Positions 22,436 to 34,385 are shown, counted from the first letter of the stretch. The stretch is DNA of 64,000 bases from Cyrtodaria siliqua (GCA_037043455.1 JAWPHD010005598.1:62001-126000); one strand, 5' to 3'. Notes: generated from the letters alone by a model not told the origin. Made by a program: numbers and translations.

Positions 22436-23155
22436 CATATACATTTAAAAGCGAGATTTATTCGGATAGAATCGTGAAAACTAAATACGAAAGTGTTATT
22501 TCACAAACACAAAAAAAAAGGATTAATATATATATTTATATAGTTTTAAACCGTTGGACTTTATTGATTGTATAGTTGTTTGTCATGGATTAATTCAATA
22601 TTTTGTTTTAAATCAATATGAACTAAAATGTTTAATCAGGAAACGTATACTGGAATTATGGATTACTTAAAGGGAGTACATCAGGATTGATCATTCTTTT
22701 AGAAATGTTCAAAATACATTATTTCTATATTAAATTGATCAAAATGTATGACCAAAATAAATGTCACTGAACAAAAGACCCAGAGATGGTATTTTCCTAA
22801 CTCTGGTTACGCACCCAGGATAGCTATATTAAACTTGTAGAATCATCCCGAATGTTCACGTGTGACAATAATTTATAACTTGATGATTACTCCGTTGCTT
22901 TTGTAAAACTTGTTGTAATTTATAATTAATAATTATAGCACTGTATTGTAGGAAATGCATACTCCACAAAACTCCTTTTGACTTATCAAATCAGGCGCGC
23001 TCGTTAAAAAAACGTGTCGAAACGCGTACCTATTCGAGGTCACCTTAGATACGGATCTATTTTTAGATACACTTTCTATAATTTATGCGTGACGTCATCC
23101 GCTGGGGGCGTGGCTGTACCTGTCAATCATGACTATAAAGTGACGGGCTTGTAGT
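22436..23155 (+). repeat. Right arm of palindromic element, outer part
   Basis: This is the reverse complement of left-arm 9394 to about 10116, ending in GTGACGGGCTTGTAGT. Differences are few substitutions, such as TTTATAGTCATG versus TTTAAAGTCATG. Confidence 0.9.
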
Positions 23156-23578
23156 GACAAAGACACATAGAGGCAGAAACAGAAGGACAGAGACAGAGAC
23201 ATAGATACAGAGAGACAGAGACAGATATACAGAGACACAGAGAAAAAGAGACAGAGACAGAGACACATACATACACAGAGAGACATAGAGACATGGGCAC
23301 AGACAGAGACACATAGAGACAGAGACATACATATACAGAGACACGGAGACACAGAGACAAAGAGAGACAGAAAGACAGAGACAGAGAAAGAGAAAGAGAG
23401 ACAGAGACAGAGATATAGATATATAGAGACAGACAGAGGCAGAGACACAGACAGACAGAAACAGAGAGACACAGACATAGAGATTCAGAGACAGAGACAT
23501 AGACACATAGAGACAGAGACAGAGACATACTGAAACAGACACAGAGATAAACAGAGACAGACACACAGACACAAAACA
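23156..23578 (+). repeat. (GACA/GAGA)n microsatellite, right half
   Basis: This continues the 8976-9393 microsatellite on the same strand, after the element. It starts with the second GACAAA copy (23156-23161). It is more interrupted than the left half. Minus-strand Ser/Leu/Val frames here are artefacts. Confidence 0.9.
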
Positions 23579-25239
23579 CTGAAATGCGTTCGAAACGGGT
23601 TAACCAGTATCGAAATGTTAACCTTTCTGACAGAATAGCAGTCGTTTAATGGTCGCAAATATTTTGTTTAATGGCGACGCGTTAGCGTTAACTGCAAAAT
23701 TCAAAATTTCAATACAGTTAACCCTATAGTCAACGTCTGCATGATTGCGATAGTGTGTTCGAGCATTATTTGAATATATCGTATGTGTGTTCTTTCCTCT
23801 CTCCATATAGTGACAAAGAGAAACAAATAATCTGCTAGACCCCGGTCTGTATATTTAATGCGATGTAAAGTGTAGTAAGTTTTTGCAAATCTTCAATTTT
23901 GTGTTGCGTTTAAGAGTATTGAAGCGATCTGATGTCGTTCCAAATATAGATGAAACCATACTAATGTGCTTTAATTTTATGCAAAATATTTTGTTTTTTT
24001 ATGAAAATGTCTTTACTTAAAAGTCCACCGCAAGTTTTAGATTCATATAAATCATAAGTGTTATTTCAATTGGGGCTCCATATAATGTGCACGATGTAAT
24101 AAGTAAAACGTATGCAGTGTGTTTATGAACATAGTCATAATAACTTCTATTTTCATAGCATTTCAAGTTTGATGTTTCGTCAGATAATACTTGCAAAATA
24201 ATACATCCAGTATCTGGTGATTTTTCAAGTCGAAAACTATTTTTCTATATGAAAATTACACTGCAGCATTATCAATACTTCAGTTGAAGTTGCAGCAAAT
24301 CATAGACATGTGACACATTGGTGTCAATGAGGGAAATAATTGGTGGTTTCATACATATAAGGTAAAAAAATCCCAATGAGCCCTTTACAATATTTTTCTA
24401 TAAGTTTTCTAGTTTGTAATTTTTCAAACTGAAGTGAGCAAATAAGATTCACTTAAACAGTTTAGTGATATGTCCTTCCTCTCTATAAAACTGCCTAGAA
24501 AGGTAGGGGTCATGTAGCATTTAAGAAAATAAAATTCTGATCTGTGTTGACAACAAACTGCATTCATTCGGCACCTCTTGCATGTATTCCATTTTCAGTT
24601 TCAGAAATGTTCAAGTGGATAAACAAAATCACACAACTCTGTGAAAAATGGTTCATAGCTCTCATAAACAAGTCAAGTCATTTCAGCCAGAAAACCAGAT
24701 CTTAAGTACTCAAAAATGCATTTTATCGCAATAAAAACACAACAACAACAGGTTAGGGATTATAGTTGGGACCTTCTTTCGACTACACCAGGCATAAATA
24801 CTAAAGTGATTTACTTCCTATATACCTTAAGTGATATGTATACTAGGTTAGCGTTCAGGCGACCTAACCAAAAACGCCACATAATGCACATTTAGTAATG
24901 TTTACTTTGTATCACAAAGAGAAGTCAGAATCCGGAACTGTTTCGTCTATTTCCTGATACAATCAAATACGAATTTTAAATTAAAACCAGGACTGAAGTA
25001 GAAATGATATAGTATCGTTTTGAATCCTACGTTACGTTGTATACAGTTATTTACCGCCTACTAATGCAACACGAGACAAGGACAACGGTTAACAGTTTTA
25101 TTATAAGTTTCAGGTTAATATTTCAAAGCAATCACATGCAAAGTCCATGAACATTGAATTGTGATTTCGACTGATGGGGGCCGAATCTTAAGGTTAGACA
25201 GTTCTAATGACATGCAGTAAACAAACAAAATCTACTTAC
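23579..25239. other. Galectin 1 intron, nothing recognised
   Basis: Non-repetitive AT-rich sequence between the microsatellite and the proposed first exon. No family match was seen. Confidence 0.4.
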
Positions 25240-25269
25240 GGGATTTTCCCAAGTAACTTTAGTACTCAT
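25240..25269 (-). CDS. Probable galectin 1, exon 1 (start codon)
   Basis: A 10-codon exon, MSTKVTWENP, ends at a strong donor (CCC|GTAAGT) in phase 0, exactly the phase needed by exon 2 (SVPFVA...). The join N-P|S-V-P-F reproduces the galectin N-terminal consensus NPxVPF. Accepting it gives a 153-residue, single-domain galectin with no signal peptide, and an 18379-bp first intron that contains the whole palindromic element. The evidence is sequence fit only: an unseen nearer first exon, or use of this exon by another galectin copy, cannot be excluded. Confidence 0.65.
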
Positions 25270-26477
25270 GTTTAAAGGTGTTCTTCTGTACGCGATATGC
25301 TTAAATGTAAGGTATCCTTCTGTGCGTGATTAAGATATTTATGCATGTACATGTATACTTAGAGATTAAAGCCTTCGGGCCGATATGACGGGCAAATACT
25401 TTAATATATAACTAGATAAACATTTCAATAACTATAAACTATCATCAAATAACCTTCAAATGCCAAAGAGAAAGTGAAAGTAGGTCATGTCAACTGATCT
25501 AAATCGGCCAAAAGCTTCCTGCTGAATTTGTTCTTTCTGATTGGCTTATCCAAAAAGAGGTCCCCAGTGGGAAATGTGTAAATCTGATCGGAAGAACCTT
25601 TGTGTCAACTGCTGACGCCTTAGTTTGTCAAACGCTAGGATATGATCCCGCCTATTAGGTAATACCCCGCCTTTGCCAACAGCGGCCTGTGTGAATATTC
25701 ATGACGTGATCAGTAATTGACAGATTTTGACAGATTTGAAATCATTTGACGAAACTTTAGTCCAATATTGTCTGACTCTTATATGGCTTTTATATGTGTC
25801 TATGGTTAACAGACTGTGAATCATGTAAGTGGCAATACGCATGCTTTACAACTTGAATTCCTAGAGAACTCGTCTGAAAAACTTGAATGGTATAAACACA
25901 CAGTTTGTAATGTTGAAAGGTTACCATTTCACGTTTTCGTAAACCAGTCTACTGAAATGTAGCATGTAATCATTAATATTATATGTATATTAGCGACAAA
26001 ACATTCGGAAGCCTCAATAGTGCAATTATTTCCTTTTACACTTTTCACTTTGATAACGCAATCTTATAATTACACATGGTAACAGTGAACAGTTTATATG
26101 TGTTGTAATGTACACTCTAACGCACACGTGAACAATTGTATTTCTGTGGTGATGTGTACTTCTAGCACGTCGTATTACAAGGTAATTGTAATCAATATGT
26201 AAGGCATGTCAAGGTTTTTGAACAGAAAGAAGCGAGGTCGCCCGCATTGATTTAAAATGCTTGGTAGGAAGAACTGATGGGAAGAAAGTAAGAAAAAACG
26301 GTCGTGGCGTGTTTATGTCTCCGTGACAACATTTATTTTTTTCAATATTATTTTAACACCCGTGACTTGATATATTATTATGTTAACTTCTTATCTCTCG
26401 GCAGCTATTTTACGCTTGCGTAAAACCTTGCTTGCCATCTACTCAAATGACTTTTAAATCATTGGACGAAAAATTTA
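25270..26477. other. Upstream of galectin 1, nothing recognised
   Basis: Would hold the 5' UTR and promoter of galectin 1 if exon 1 is correct. No clear TATA box or conserved block was recognised. Confidence 0.35.
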
Positions 26478-26830
26478 GTCTTGGAACGGTCAGTGGCAAA
26501 AAAGGCCGCTGGGGTTTAAACCAGGTTCTAGGGTGCAACGCCAAACTTCCCACTTACCCTACTGTCAACCCAATAAACAACCGCCATGAACTATTCTCTA
26601 ACTAACAAGACAGCATTAATAGGCAATATAAGTAAAACACAAAGATGCTCGTGTATATATCAATACAAAAATATATATAGCCTAGAAAGCCACAAAGAAG
26701 GTACTCAATGACTTGGCAGAAGCCAGAGCAACAAGATAATAAACCACTTAGGGCACGACAAGACAAGACTGCAGACAAACATCAAACGTCACCGTCCTTT
26801 TGGGCCTTAGGTAGACGTCATCAAAACACA
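26478..26830 (-). mobile_element. 5'-truncated retroelement, 3' UTR only
   Basis: On the minus strand, from GATGACGTCTACC (about 26820) to TTTGCCACTGACCGTTCCAAG (26478), it aligns closely with 45432-45785. It contains none of the coding part. It abuts the start of the 158-bp satellite. Confidence 0.75.
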
Positions 26831-26849
26831 ACATATTTTCCGCTGACCC

Positions 26850-29800
26850 ATATGGTTTTAGTTCCTTTCACACTGTAATATTATATACTAGTATACAGTC
26901 AAACCTGGTCGGAAAATCAATATTCCGACTCCAAGGGGTCATCTTCATCTTCATCTTCATCTTTCCTCTCACCCATATGGTTTAAGCTGAAAATCAAGAT
27001 TCCTACTCCAGCGGTTGACATCATTTAATGTCATGTATTGAGCCAGGAATAGGTCACAGAATAATTTAAATCTTCTTCATGTACGTCTGCAACCATTCCT
27101 CATACAAAACTCGTTCGATTTTCCTGCCACCCATATGGTTTAAGCTGAAAATCAAGATTCCGACTCCAGTGGTTGACATCATTTAATGTCATGTATTCAG
27201 CCAAGAATAAGTCACAGAATAATTTAAATCTTCTTCATGTACGTCTGCAACCATTCCTCATACAAAACTCGTTCGATTTTCCTGCCACCCATATGGTTTA
27301 AGCTGAAAATCAAGATTCCGACTCCAGTGGTTGACATCATTTAATGTCATGTATTGAGCCAAGAATAGGTCAAAGAATAATTTAGATCTTCTTCGTGTAC
27401 GTCTGTGACCATTCCTCATACAAAACACAACCTATTTTCTTCTCACCCATATGTTTATAGTTGAAAATCAAGATTCCGGCCTCAGTGGTTGACATCGGTT
27501 AATGTCATGTATTGAGCCAAAAATAGGTCACAGAATAATTTAGATCTTCTTCATGTACGTCTGCGACCATTTCTCATACACAACAAAACCTATTTACTTC
27601 TCACCCATATGTTTATAGTTGAAAATCAAGATTCCGACTTCAGTGGTTGACATCATTTAATGTCATGTATTGAGCCAGGAATAGGTCACAGAATAATTTA
27701 AATCTTCTTCATGTACGTCTGCCACCATTTCTCATATAAAGCACAACCTATTTTCCTCCCACCTATATGATTATAGATGAAAATGAAGATTCAGACTCCA
27801 GGGGTTGACATCATTTAATGTCATATATTGAGCGAGGAATAAGTCATGGTATAATTTAAATCGTATTCTTGTACGTATGCGACCATTTCTCATACAAAAC
27901 ACAACCTATTTCCCTCCCACCAAAATGATTATAGATGAAAATGAAGATTCAGACTCCAGGGGTTGACATCATATAATGTCATGTATTGAGCCAAGAATAG
28001 GTCAAAGAATAATTTAGATCTTCTTCGTGTACGTCTGTGACCATTCCTCATACAAAACACAACCTATTTTCTTCTCACCCATATGTTTATAGTTGAAAAT
28101 CAAGATTCCGGCCTCAGTGGTTGACATCGGTTAATGTCATGTATTGAGCCAAAAATAGGTCACAGAATAATTTCGATCTTCTTTATGTACGTCTGCGACC
28201 ATTTCTCATACACAACAAAACCTATTTACTTCTCACCCATATGTTTATAGTTGAAAATCAAGATTCCGACTTCAGTGGTTGACATCATTTAATGTCATGT
28301 ATTGAGCCAGGAATAGGTCACAGAATAATTTAAATCTTCTTCATGTACGTCTGCCACCATTTCTCATATAAAGCACAACCTATTTTCCTCCCACCCATAT
28401 GATTATAGATGAAAATGAAGATTCAGACTCCAGGGGTTGACATCATTTAATGTCATATATTGAGCGAGGAATAAGTCATGGTATAATTTAAATCGTATTC
28501 ATGTACGTATGCGACCATTTCTCATATAAAACACAACCTATTTCCCTCCCACCAAAATCATTATAGATGAAAATGAAGATTCAGACTCCAGGGGTTGACA
28601 TCATTTAATGTCATATATTGAGCGAGGAATAAGTCATGGTATAATTTAAATCGTATTCATGTACGTATGCGACCATTTCTCATATAAAACACAACCTATT
28701 TCCCTCCCACCAAAATCATTATAGATGAAAATCAAGATTCCGACTCCAGTGGTTGACATCATTTAATGTCATGTATTGAGCGAATAATAGGTCAAAGAAT
28801 AATTTAGATCTTCTTCATGTACGTCTGCGACCATTCCTCATACAAAAAAACAACCTATTTTCTTCTCACCCATATGTTTATAGTTGAAAATCAAGATTCC
28901 GACTTCAGTGGTTGACATTCTTTAATGTCATGTATTCAGCCAAGAATAAGTCACAGAATAATTTAAATCTTCTTCATGTACGTCTGCAACCATTCCTCAT
29001 ACAAAATTCGTTCGATTTTCCTGCCACCCATATGGTTTAAGCTGAAAATCAAGATTCCGACTCCAGTGGTTGACATCATTTAATGTCATGTATTGAGCCA
29101 AGAATAGGTCAAAGAATAATTTAGATCTTCTTTGTGTACGTCTGTGACCATTCCTCATACAAAACACAACCTATTTTCTTCTCACCCATATGTTTATAGT
29201 TGAAAATCAAGATTCCGGCCTCAGTGGTTGACATCGGTTAATGTCATGTATTGAGCCAAAAATAGGTCACAGAATAATTTAGATCTTCTTCATGTACGTC
29301 TGTGACCATTCCTCATACAAAACACAACCTATTTTCTTCTCATCCAAATGTTTATAGTTGAAAATCAAGATTCTGACTTCAGTGGTTGACATCATATAAT
29401 GTCATGTATTGAGCCAAGAATAGGTCACATAATAATTTAAATCTTCTTCATGCACGTCTGCGACCATTTCTCATAAAAAACTCATTCTATTTTCCTGCCA
29501 CCCATATGGTTTAAGCTGAAAATCAAGATTCCGACTCCAGTGGTTGACATCATTTAATGTCATGTATTGAGCCAAGAATAGGTCAAAGAATAATTTAAAT
29601 CTTCTTCGTGTCCGTCTGCGACCATACCTCATACAAAACACAACCTATTTTCCTCTCACCCAAATGTTTATAGTTGAAAATCAAGATTCCGACTTCAGTG
29701 GTTGACATCCTTTAATGTCATGTACTGAGCCAAGAATAGGTCACAGAATAATTTAAATCTTCTTCATGTAAGTCTGTGACCATTCCTCATACAAAACACA

Positions 29801-30806
29801 ACCTATTTTCCTCTCACCCAAATGTTTATAGTTGAAAATCAAGATTCCGATTTCAGTGGTTGACATCCTTTAATGTCATGTATTGAGCCAAGAATAGGTC
29901 ACAGAATAATTTAAATCTTCTTCATGTACGTCTGCGACCATTTCTCATATAAAACTTATTCGATTTTCCTGCCACCCATATGGTTTAGGCTGAAAGTCAA
30001 GATTCCGACTCCAGTGGTTGACGTCATTTAATGTCATGTATTGAGCCAAGAATAGGTCACAGAATAATTTAAATCTTCTGCGACCATTTCTCATACAAAA
30101 CACAACCTATTTTCCTCTCACCATATGATTATAGATGAAAATGAAGATCCAGACTCCAGGGGTTGAAATCATTTAATATCATATATGGAGCCAAGAATAG
30201 GTCACAGAATAATTTAAATATTCTTCATATACGTCTGCGACCATTCCTCATACAAAACACAACCAATCTTCCTCTCACCCATGTGATTATAGATGAAAAT
30301 GATGATTCAGACTCCAGGGGTTGACATCATTTAATGTCATGTATTGAGCGAGGAATAAGTCACAGAATAATTAAAATTTTCTTCAAGTATTTCTGCGACC
30401 ATTTATCATACAAAACTCAGCCTGTTTTCCTCTCACCCATATTGCTATAGTTGGAAATCAACATTCCGACTCCAGGGGTTGACATCATATAATGTCAGGT
30501 ATCGAGCCAGGAGTAAGTCATGGTATAATTTAAATATTCTTCATGCACGTCTGTGACCATTCCTTATACAAAACTCAGCATGTTTTCCTCTCACGCATAT
30601 GGTTATAGTTGAAAATGAAGATTCAGACTCCAGGGGTTGATATCATTTAATGTCATGTATTGAGCCAAGAATAGGTCATAGAATAATTTAAATCTTCTTC
30701 ATGTACGTCTGCGACCATTTCTCATACAAAACACCTATTTTCCTCTCGCACGTATGATTATAGAGAAAAATGAAGATTCAGACTCCAGGGGTTGACATCA
30801 TTAATG
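26850..30806 (+). repeat. 158-bp satellite, ~25 direct copies
   Basis: Units are marked by GGTTGACATC at about 27012, 27171, 27330, 27487, 27645 and so on to 30790, a period close to 158 bp. Variants recur in blocks. The CCGGCCTCAGTGG variant at about 27476 and 28106, and GTCATGGTATAATTT at 27846 and 28476, show a ~630-bp, four-unit higher-order repeat. Another CCGGCCTCAG copy is at 29216. It is non-coding. Confidence 0.93.
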
Positions 30807-31610
30807 TTAACCTCTGGAGTCGGAATCTTGATTTTCAATTATAACCATATTGGTGAGAGCAAAATATGTTGTCTTTTATATGAGGAAAGGTCGCAGAGGT
30901 ACACGAAGAATATTTAAATTATACCATGACTTATTAAAAGCTCAATACCTGACATTAAATGATGTCAACCCATGGAGTCGGAATCTTCATTTTCAGCATA
31001 TGAGGGAAATAGATTGTTTATTGTATGAGGAATAGTCGCAGACGACATGAAGAAGATTTAAATGATAACCTGACTTATTCCTGGTTCAATACATGACATT
31101 AGTGTCCTGGTGTCGGAATCTTGATTTCTAGCTTAAACCAAATGTGTATGAGAAAAATAGGTTGTGTTTTGCATGAGTAATGGTCGCAGAGGGAAATGAA
31201 GAAGATCTAAATTATTCTGTGACTTATCCTGACTCAATATATGACATTAAATGATGTGAAACCCTGGAGTCGGAATCTTGATTTTCAGCTTAAACCATGT
31301 GCATGAGGAAAATAGGTTGTGTTTTGTAGGAGAAATGGTCGCTGATTTAAATGAAGAAGATTTAAATGATAACATGACTAAATCCTGGCTCAACACATGA
31401 CATTAAATGATGTCAATCCCTGGAGTCGGAATCTTCATTTTCAGCTATAACCATATGGGTGAGAGGAAAATAGGTTGTGTTTTGAATGAGTAATGGTCGC
31501 ATGAAGAAGATCTAAATCATACAATGACTTATTCATGGCTCAATACATGGCATTAAATGATGTCAGCACCTGGAGTCTCAATCTTGATTTTCAACTATAA
31601 CCATACCGCT
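30807..31610 (-). repeat. Same 158-bp satellite, inverted, ~5 copies
   Basis: After the junction GACTCCAGGGGTTG / AACCTCTGGAGTC (30779-30823) the unit continues as its reverse complement (CTGGAGTCGGAATCTTGATT, GATGTCAACC). These copies are more diverged than the direct ones. The array ends against a pearl-like element. Confidence 0.88.
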
Positions 31611-32216
31611 GACGGCCACGTTTAATGTCGAATCAAAATAGTTTTCGGCAAGGATCAACATTATGTCATGCTGATAATTTCAGAAAAAAGTCACATATCA
31701 TTATCAGTTATAGTTTTCAATAAATAGTCGCTACAAACTTGTTTTTTAAAAATCTATTATTAGCCATCTTGAAATTCCGGCCGACCTGAAATTGTTCTAG
31801 GATAAGACACCAAGAGCAACATTGCTGTGAAGTTTCATGAAAATCCTTCAAGAAGTTTCAGAGGAGAAGTCGCTATATTTAAACAAATTCGCTATTTAAA
31901 CAAAGATGACCGCCAGCAGCCATGATTAACATCGACTCAAAACGAGTTTCGACAAGGACCAACATCATGTCATGCTGATCATTTAAAAAAGTCCCATATC
32001 AATATCACTTATAGTTTTCACGAAGTCGTCGCTAAAAGACCGTGTTTTTTTTAAAATCTATTTTTAACTTTGGCGGCCATCTTTGATTTCACACCAAAGT
32101 TTGATGAAAATCCATCCAGTAGTTTCAGAGGAGTAGTCGCTACAAAAAACAGACGAACGGACGACGGACACCGCACCACGGCATAAGCTCTGCTGATCTT
32201 TGATCAGTAGAGCTAA
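31611..32216 (+). mobile_element. Pearl-like element
   Basis: Shares AGTTTCAGAGGAG(A/T)AGTCGC, GACAAGGACCAACATCATG, the GACGAACGGACGACGG tail (about 32150-32165) and the TCTTTGATCAGTAGAGCTAAAAA end with the element in the palindrome arms. The satellite directly before it may be its expanded core. Confidence 0.7.
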
Positions 32217-33295
32217 AAACAACCATTTTACTGTCATTTATATTGACATATTTTTTTCTCCTCAAATATCAATATCTTCATTTAAGTGGTTTACGTCATT
32301 TGAGGTATTAAACCAGGAAAACTTCATACAGTAATTCATATTTTTTTTAGTTATTTTAACCTCATCGAAGAATGCTAGTGGAATATGAAATAAAATCCAG
32401 ACATCCTCAAAATTTAAGATACAAAACATTTAATTGATTTTTCAGAATGTTTGAAAATCAAATGTAACAGTACATCATAAGCAGAAGTATGAAACATTTT
32501 CTGATACTCTGTGTTAGTTTGTTTTTCAATATATAATAATAACAATACTAATAGAATATATTTACATTTCTACAAACATGATTAAAACAATGGTACAAAA
32601 AGAATAAAATGAGTAAAATATGTCTAGAAACTTCATGATTTTTCTAAAAAGGTGGTATTTGAGATACATTGATTAAAACTGAGTCAACCTTAAGGTGATG
32701 TGTATACAATACAACACTAATCTTTAAAACTCATCAATCAACAATTGTATGTGTTTTTAGCAATATAAATATTAAAAGATTAAGAATTAAATTTTAAAAC
32801 TTAAAGAATTACGTACATATTGTCAAGTAAGTGAATATTGTACACGTGCATATAATGTGACTGACCTAGTTAATACATTGGTAATCAGTTTGTCAAATTG
32901 CATATATAACAACACAAAAAATATAGTAACAATTAATAGTGATGATATATTGAATATGCAAGTCATCTTGAGAAATATTTTCTGATTGAAGTATCATATT
33001 ATTTTTTTTCAACAGGGTCAGCATTGTTTTATAGTAATACACAAACACGAAGGGGCCACTGCATTTTACTTCGTGTTGGTTAAACCACCAGGCCTAACAA
33101 TAGTATGTGTATGAGTGATTTAGCCTAAGACAGCAGCACTCTACGTAGGTTTACAATCATTCTATCTAAAAACTAGATTTGAGCTAAGTATGACTAAGTA
33201 TATGTTATAACATTTCTTTATAAATTAACCTCATTGTATCTAGCCCAGTTGACGAAACGTACAAGCTGATATCCTGAGCTGTCATGCAACACTGG
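32217..33295. other. AT-rich DNA, nothing recognised
   Basis: No open frame or repeat family was recognised. Confidence 0.45.
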
Positions 33296-33630
33296 TGCTC
33301 CTGGTTTTTGAACTAATCCGAGCTTTCATTGATATTAACAATCTCTTAAAGAATGGTAAAGATCGGATGAAAATGAAGGCCCTATCGTCTTAACGAGACA
33401 ACATATAGCATTTTTAACTAAATTAAGGGCCATAACTCCGCTGTTACTGGTACGATCTTGCTGGTTTTCGAACTTCTCCGAGCTTTCATTGATATTAACA
33501 ATATGGAAAGTTTGGTACAGATCTGAACGAGACAAAAGTCAACTACGGATGACGGATGGACGCACGGACGGACAACTCGGCATCCCATAAGCCCATAAGA
33601 CGTCGGACAACTAGGCATCCCTAAAACTCA
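33296..33630 (+). mobile_element. Pearl-like element, short
   Basis: Two units with GAGCTTTCATTGATATTAAC (33320 and 33481) and GGCCATAACTCCGCTGTTAC precede an ACGGACGGAC tail and CCCATAAG. This is the reverse orientation of the longer array at 50470-52080. Confidence 0.7.
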
Positions 33631-34135
33631 GTTAAAGGGTACATGGCAATCTTGATCTTTTCTTTAAAGGGACGCGCGGAAATCTTGCTTTTTTAAAAAC
33701 TCCATTAGTTTACATACTAGTAAACATGCATTTGTTCAGTCATTCATTCATTCATTTGTTCAATCATTAACATTAATTATAAGAATAGTTTTAATGCAAA
33801 TTGTTTTAGCCTATTATTAACTGTTGATTATATCGTACCAATAATATATTTAAACCTATGGTAGGAAAAGCTGAAAAACAGGAAAATCAAAAATTTATTA
33901 GATTATATGCAAGCAGGTGTGGATAAACAAAATGAGACGCCATTTTCAATGATAAACACCTCAAAATTACCGTGTGTCCCGTTAACTCGCGGCGTCCCAT
34001 TCGTTTTTCTACATAACTTTAATTTTTGCTATACTTATTAATAATTATACGAATAGTTCAATGAATGAATGAATTAATCAAGGATGATACGGTAATACAA
34101 TCAACTTAGAAGGCGTGTAAACATGAAAATGCAAG
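33631..34135. other. Nothing recognised
   Basis: Includes short TTCATTCATTCATT runs near 33740. No gene or family was seen. Confidence 0.4.
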
Positions 34136-34385
34136 TATGAGCATATTGTAGCATGGTCACTGAAAATTCTCTTTGTAATAGCACAGGTGTAAATCGTTTA
34201 ATTGAAAATAACACCTGTCAGAATAAATGATGTACTACAACTACCAGTTATTGGGAGTTAGAGTATGGCAGGGAGCTGAAATGGGGCTACAAAACAAATA
34301 GAGCATGTTTTCATCTCGTTGGTTAATTTAAACACCTCGATGGGCTACACCCATCTCGGTGTTTAAATTAACTCAATGAGACCAT
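34136..34385 (+). mobile_element. Fragment of TTAA-type element with hairpin
   Basis: AGCATATTGTAGCATGGTCA...GCACAGGTGTAAATCG...ACCAGTTATTGGGAG aligns with 54720-54875. A hairpin, GTTAATTTAAACACC...GGTGTTTAAATTAAC (34324-34373), corresponds to the palindrome centre at 55681-55740. The TIRs were not found. Confidence 0.65.

Larger units (their letters stand above)
9394..23155. mobile_element. Giant palindromic transposon (two ~3.5-kb inverted arms)
   Basis: The element begins ACTACAAGCCCGTCAC and ends with its exact complement GTGACGGGCTTGTAGT, flanked by GACAAA on both sides (9388-9393, 23156-23161). The left arm 9394 to about 12957 is mirrored by about 13067-15904 plus 22436-23155. Positions add up to 26023 across the zinc-finger genes, and to 26017 at the ends once the 6531-bp insertion is removed, so only small indels separate the arms. 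Element size without the insertion is about 7.2 kb. Each arm holds a zinc-finger gene and a nested pearl-like element. The 6-bp duplication is known for Polintons, IS3EU and Dada, among others. The AC...GT termini differ from the AG...CT of Polintons. No transposase or integrase was found inside, so it is probably mobilised in trans. Confidence 0.85.

Noticed and set aside
9394..23155. Whole palindrome as a pure assembly fold-back
   Set aside because: The arms differ by substitutions (including the codon-40 stop), one arm has a 6.5-kb insertion, and flanking microsatellites are not mirrored, all of which argue for a real element. Long reads remain the final test.
26850..31610. Could the regular array be CRISPR-like?
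   Set aside because: The whole 158-bp unit repeats with gradual divergence. There are no unique spacers and the context is eukaryotic.
26850..31610. Hammerhead ribozyme in the satellite
   Set aside because: The conserved CUGANGA and GAAAC core was not found together on either strand of the unit.
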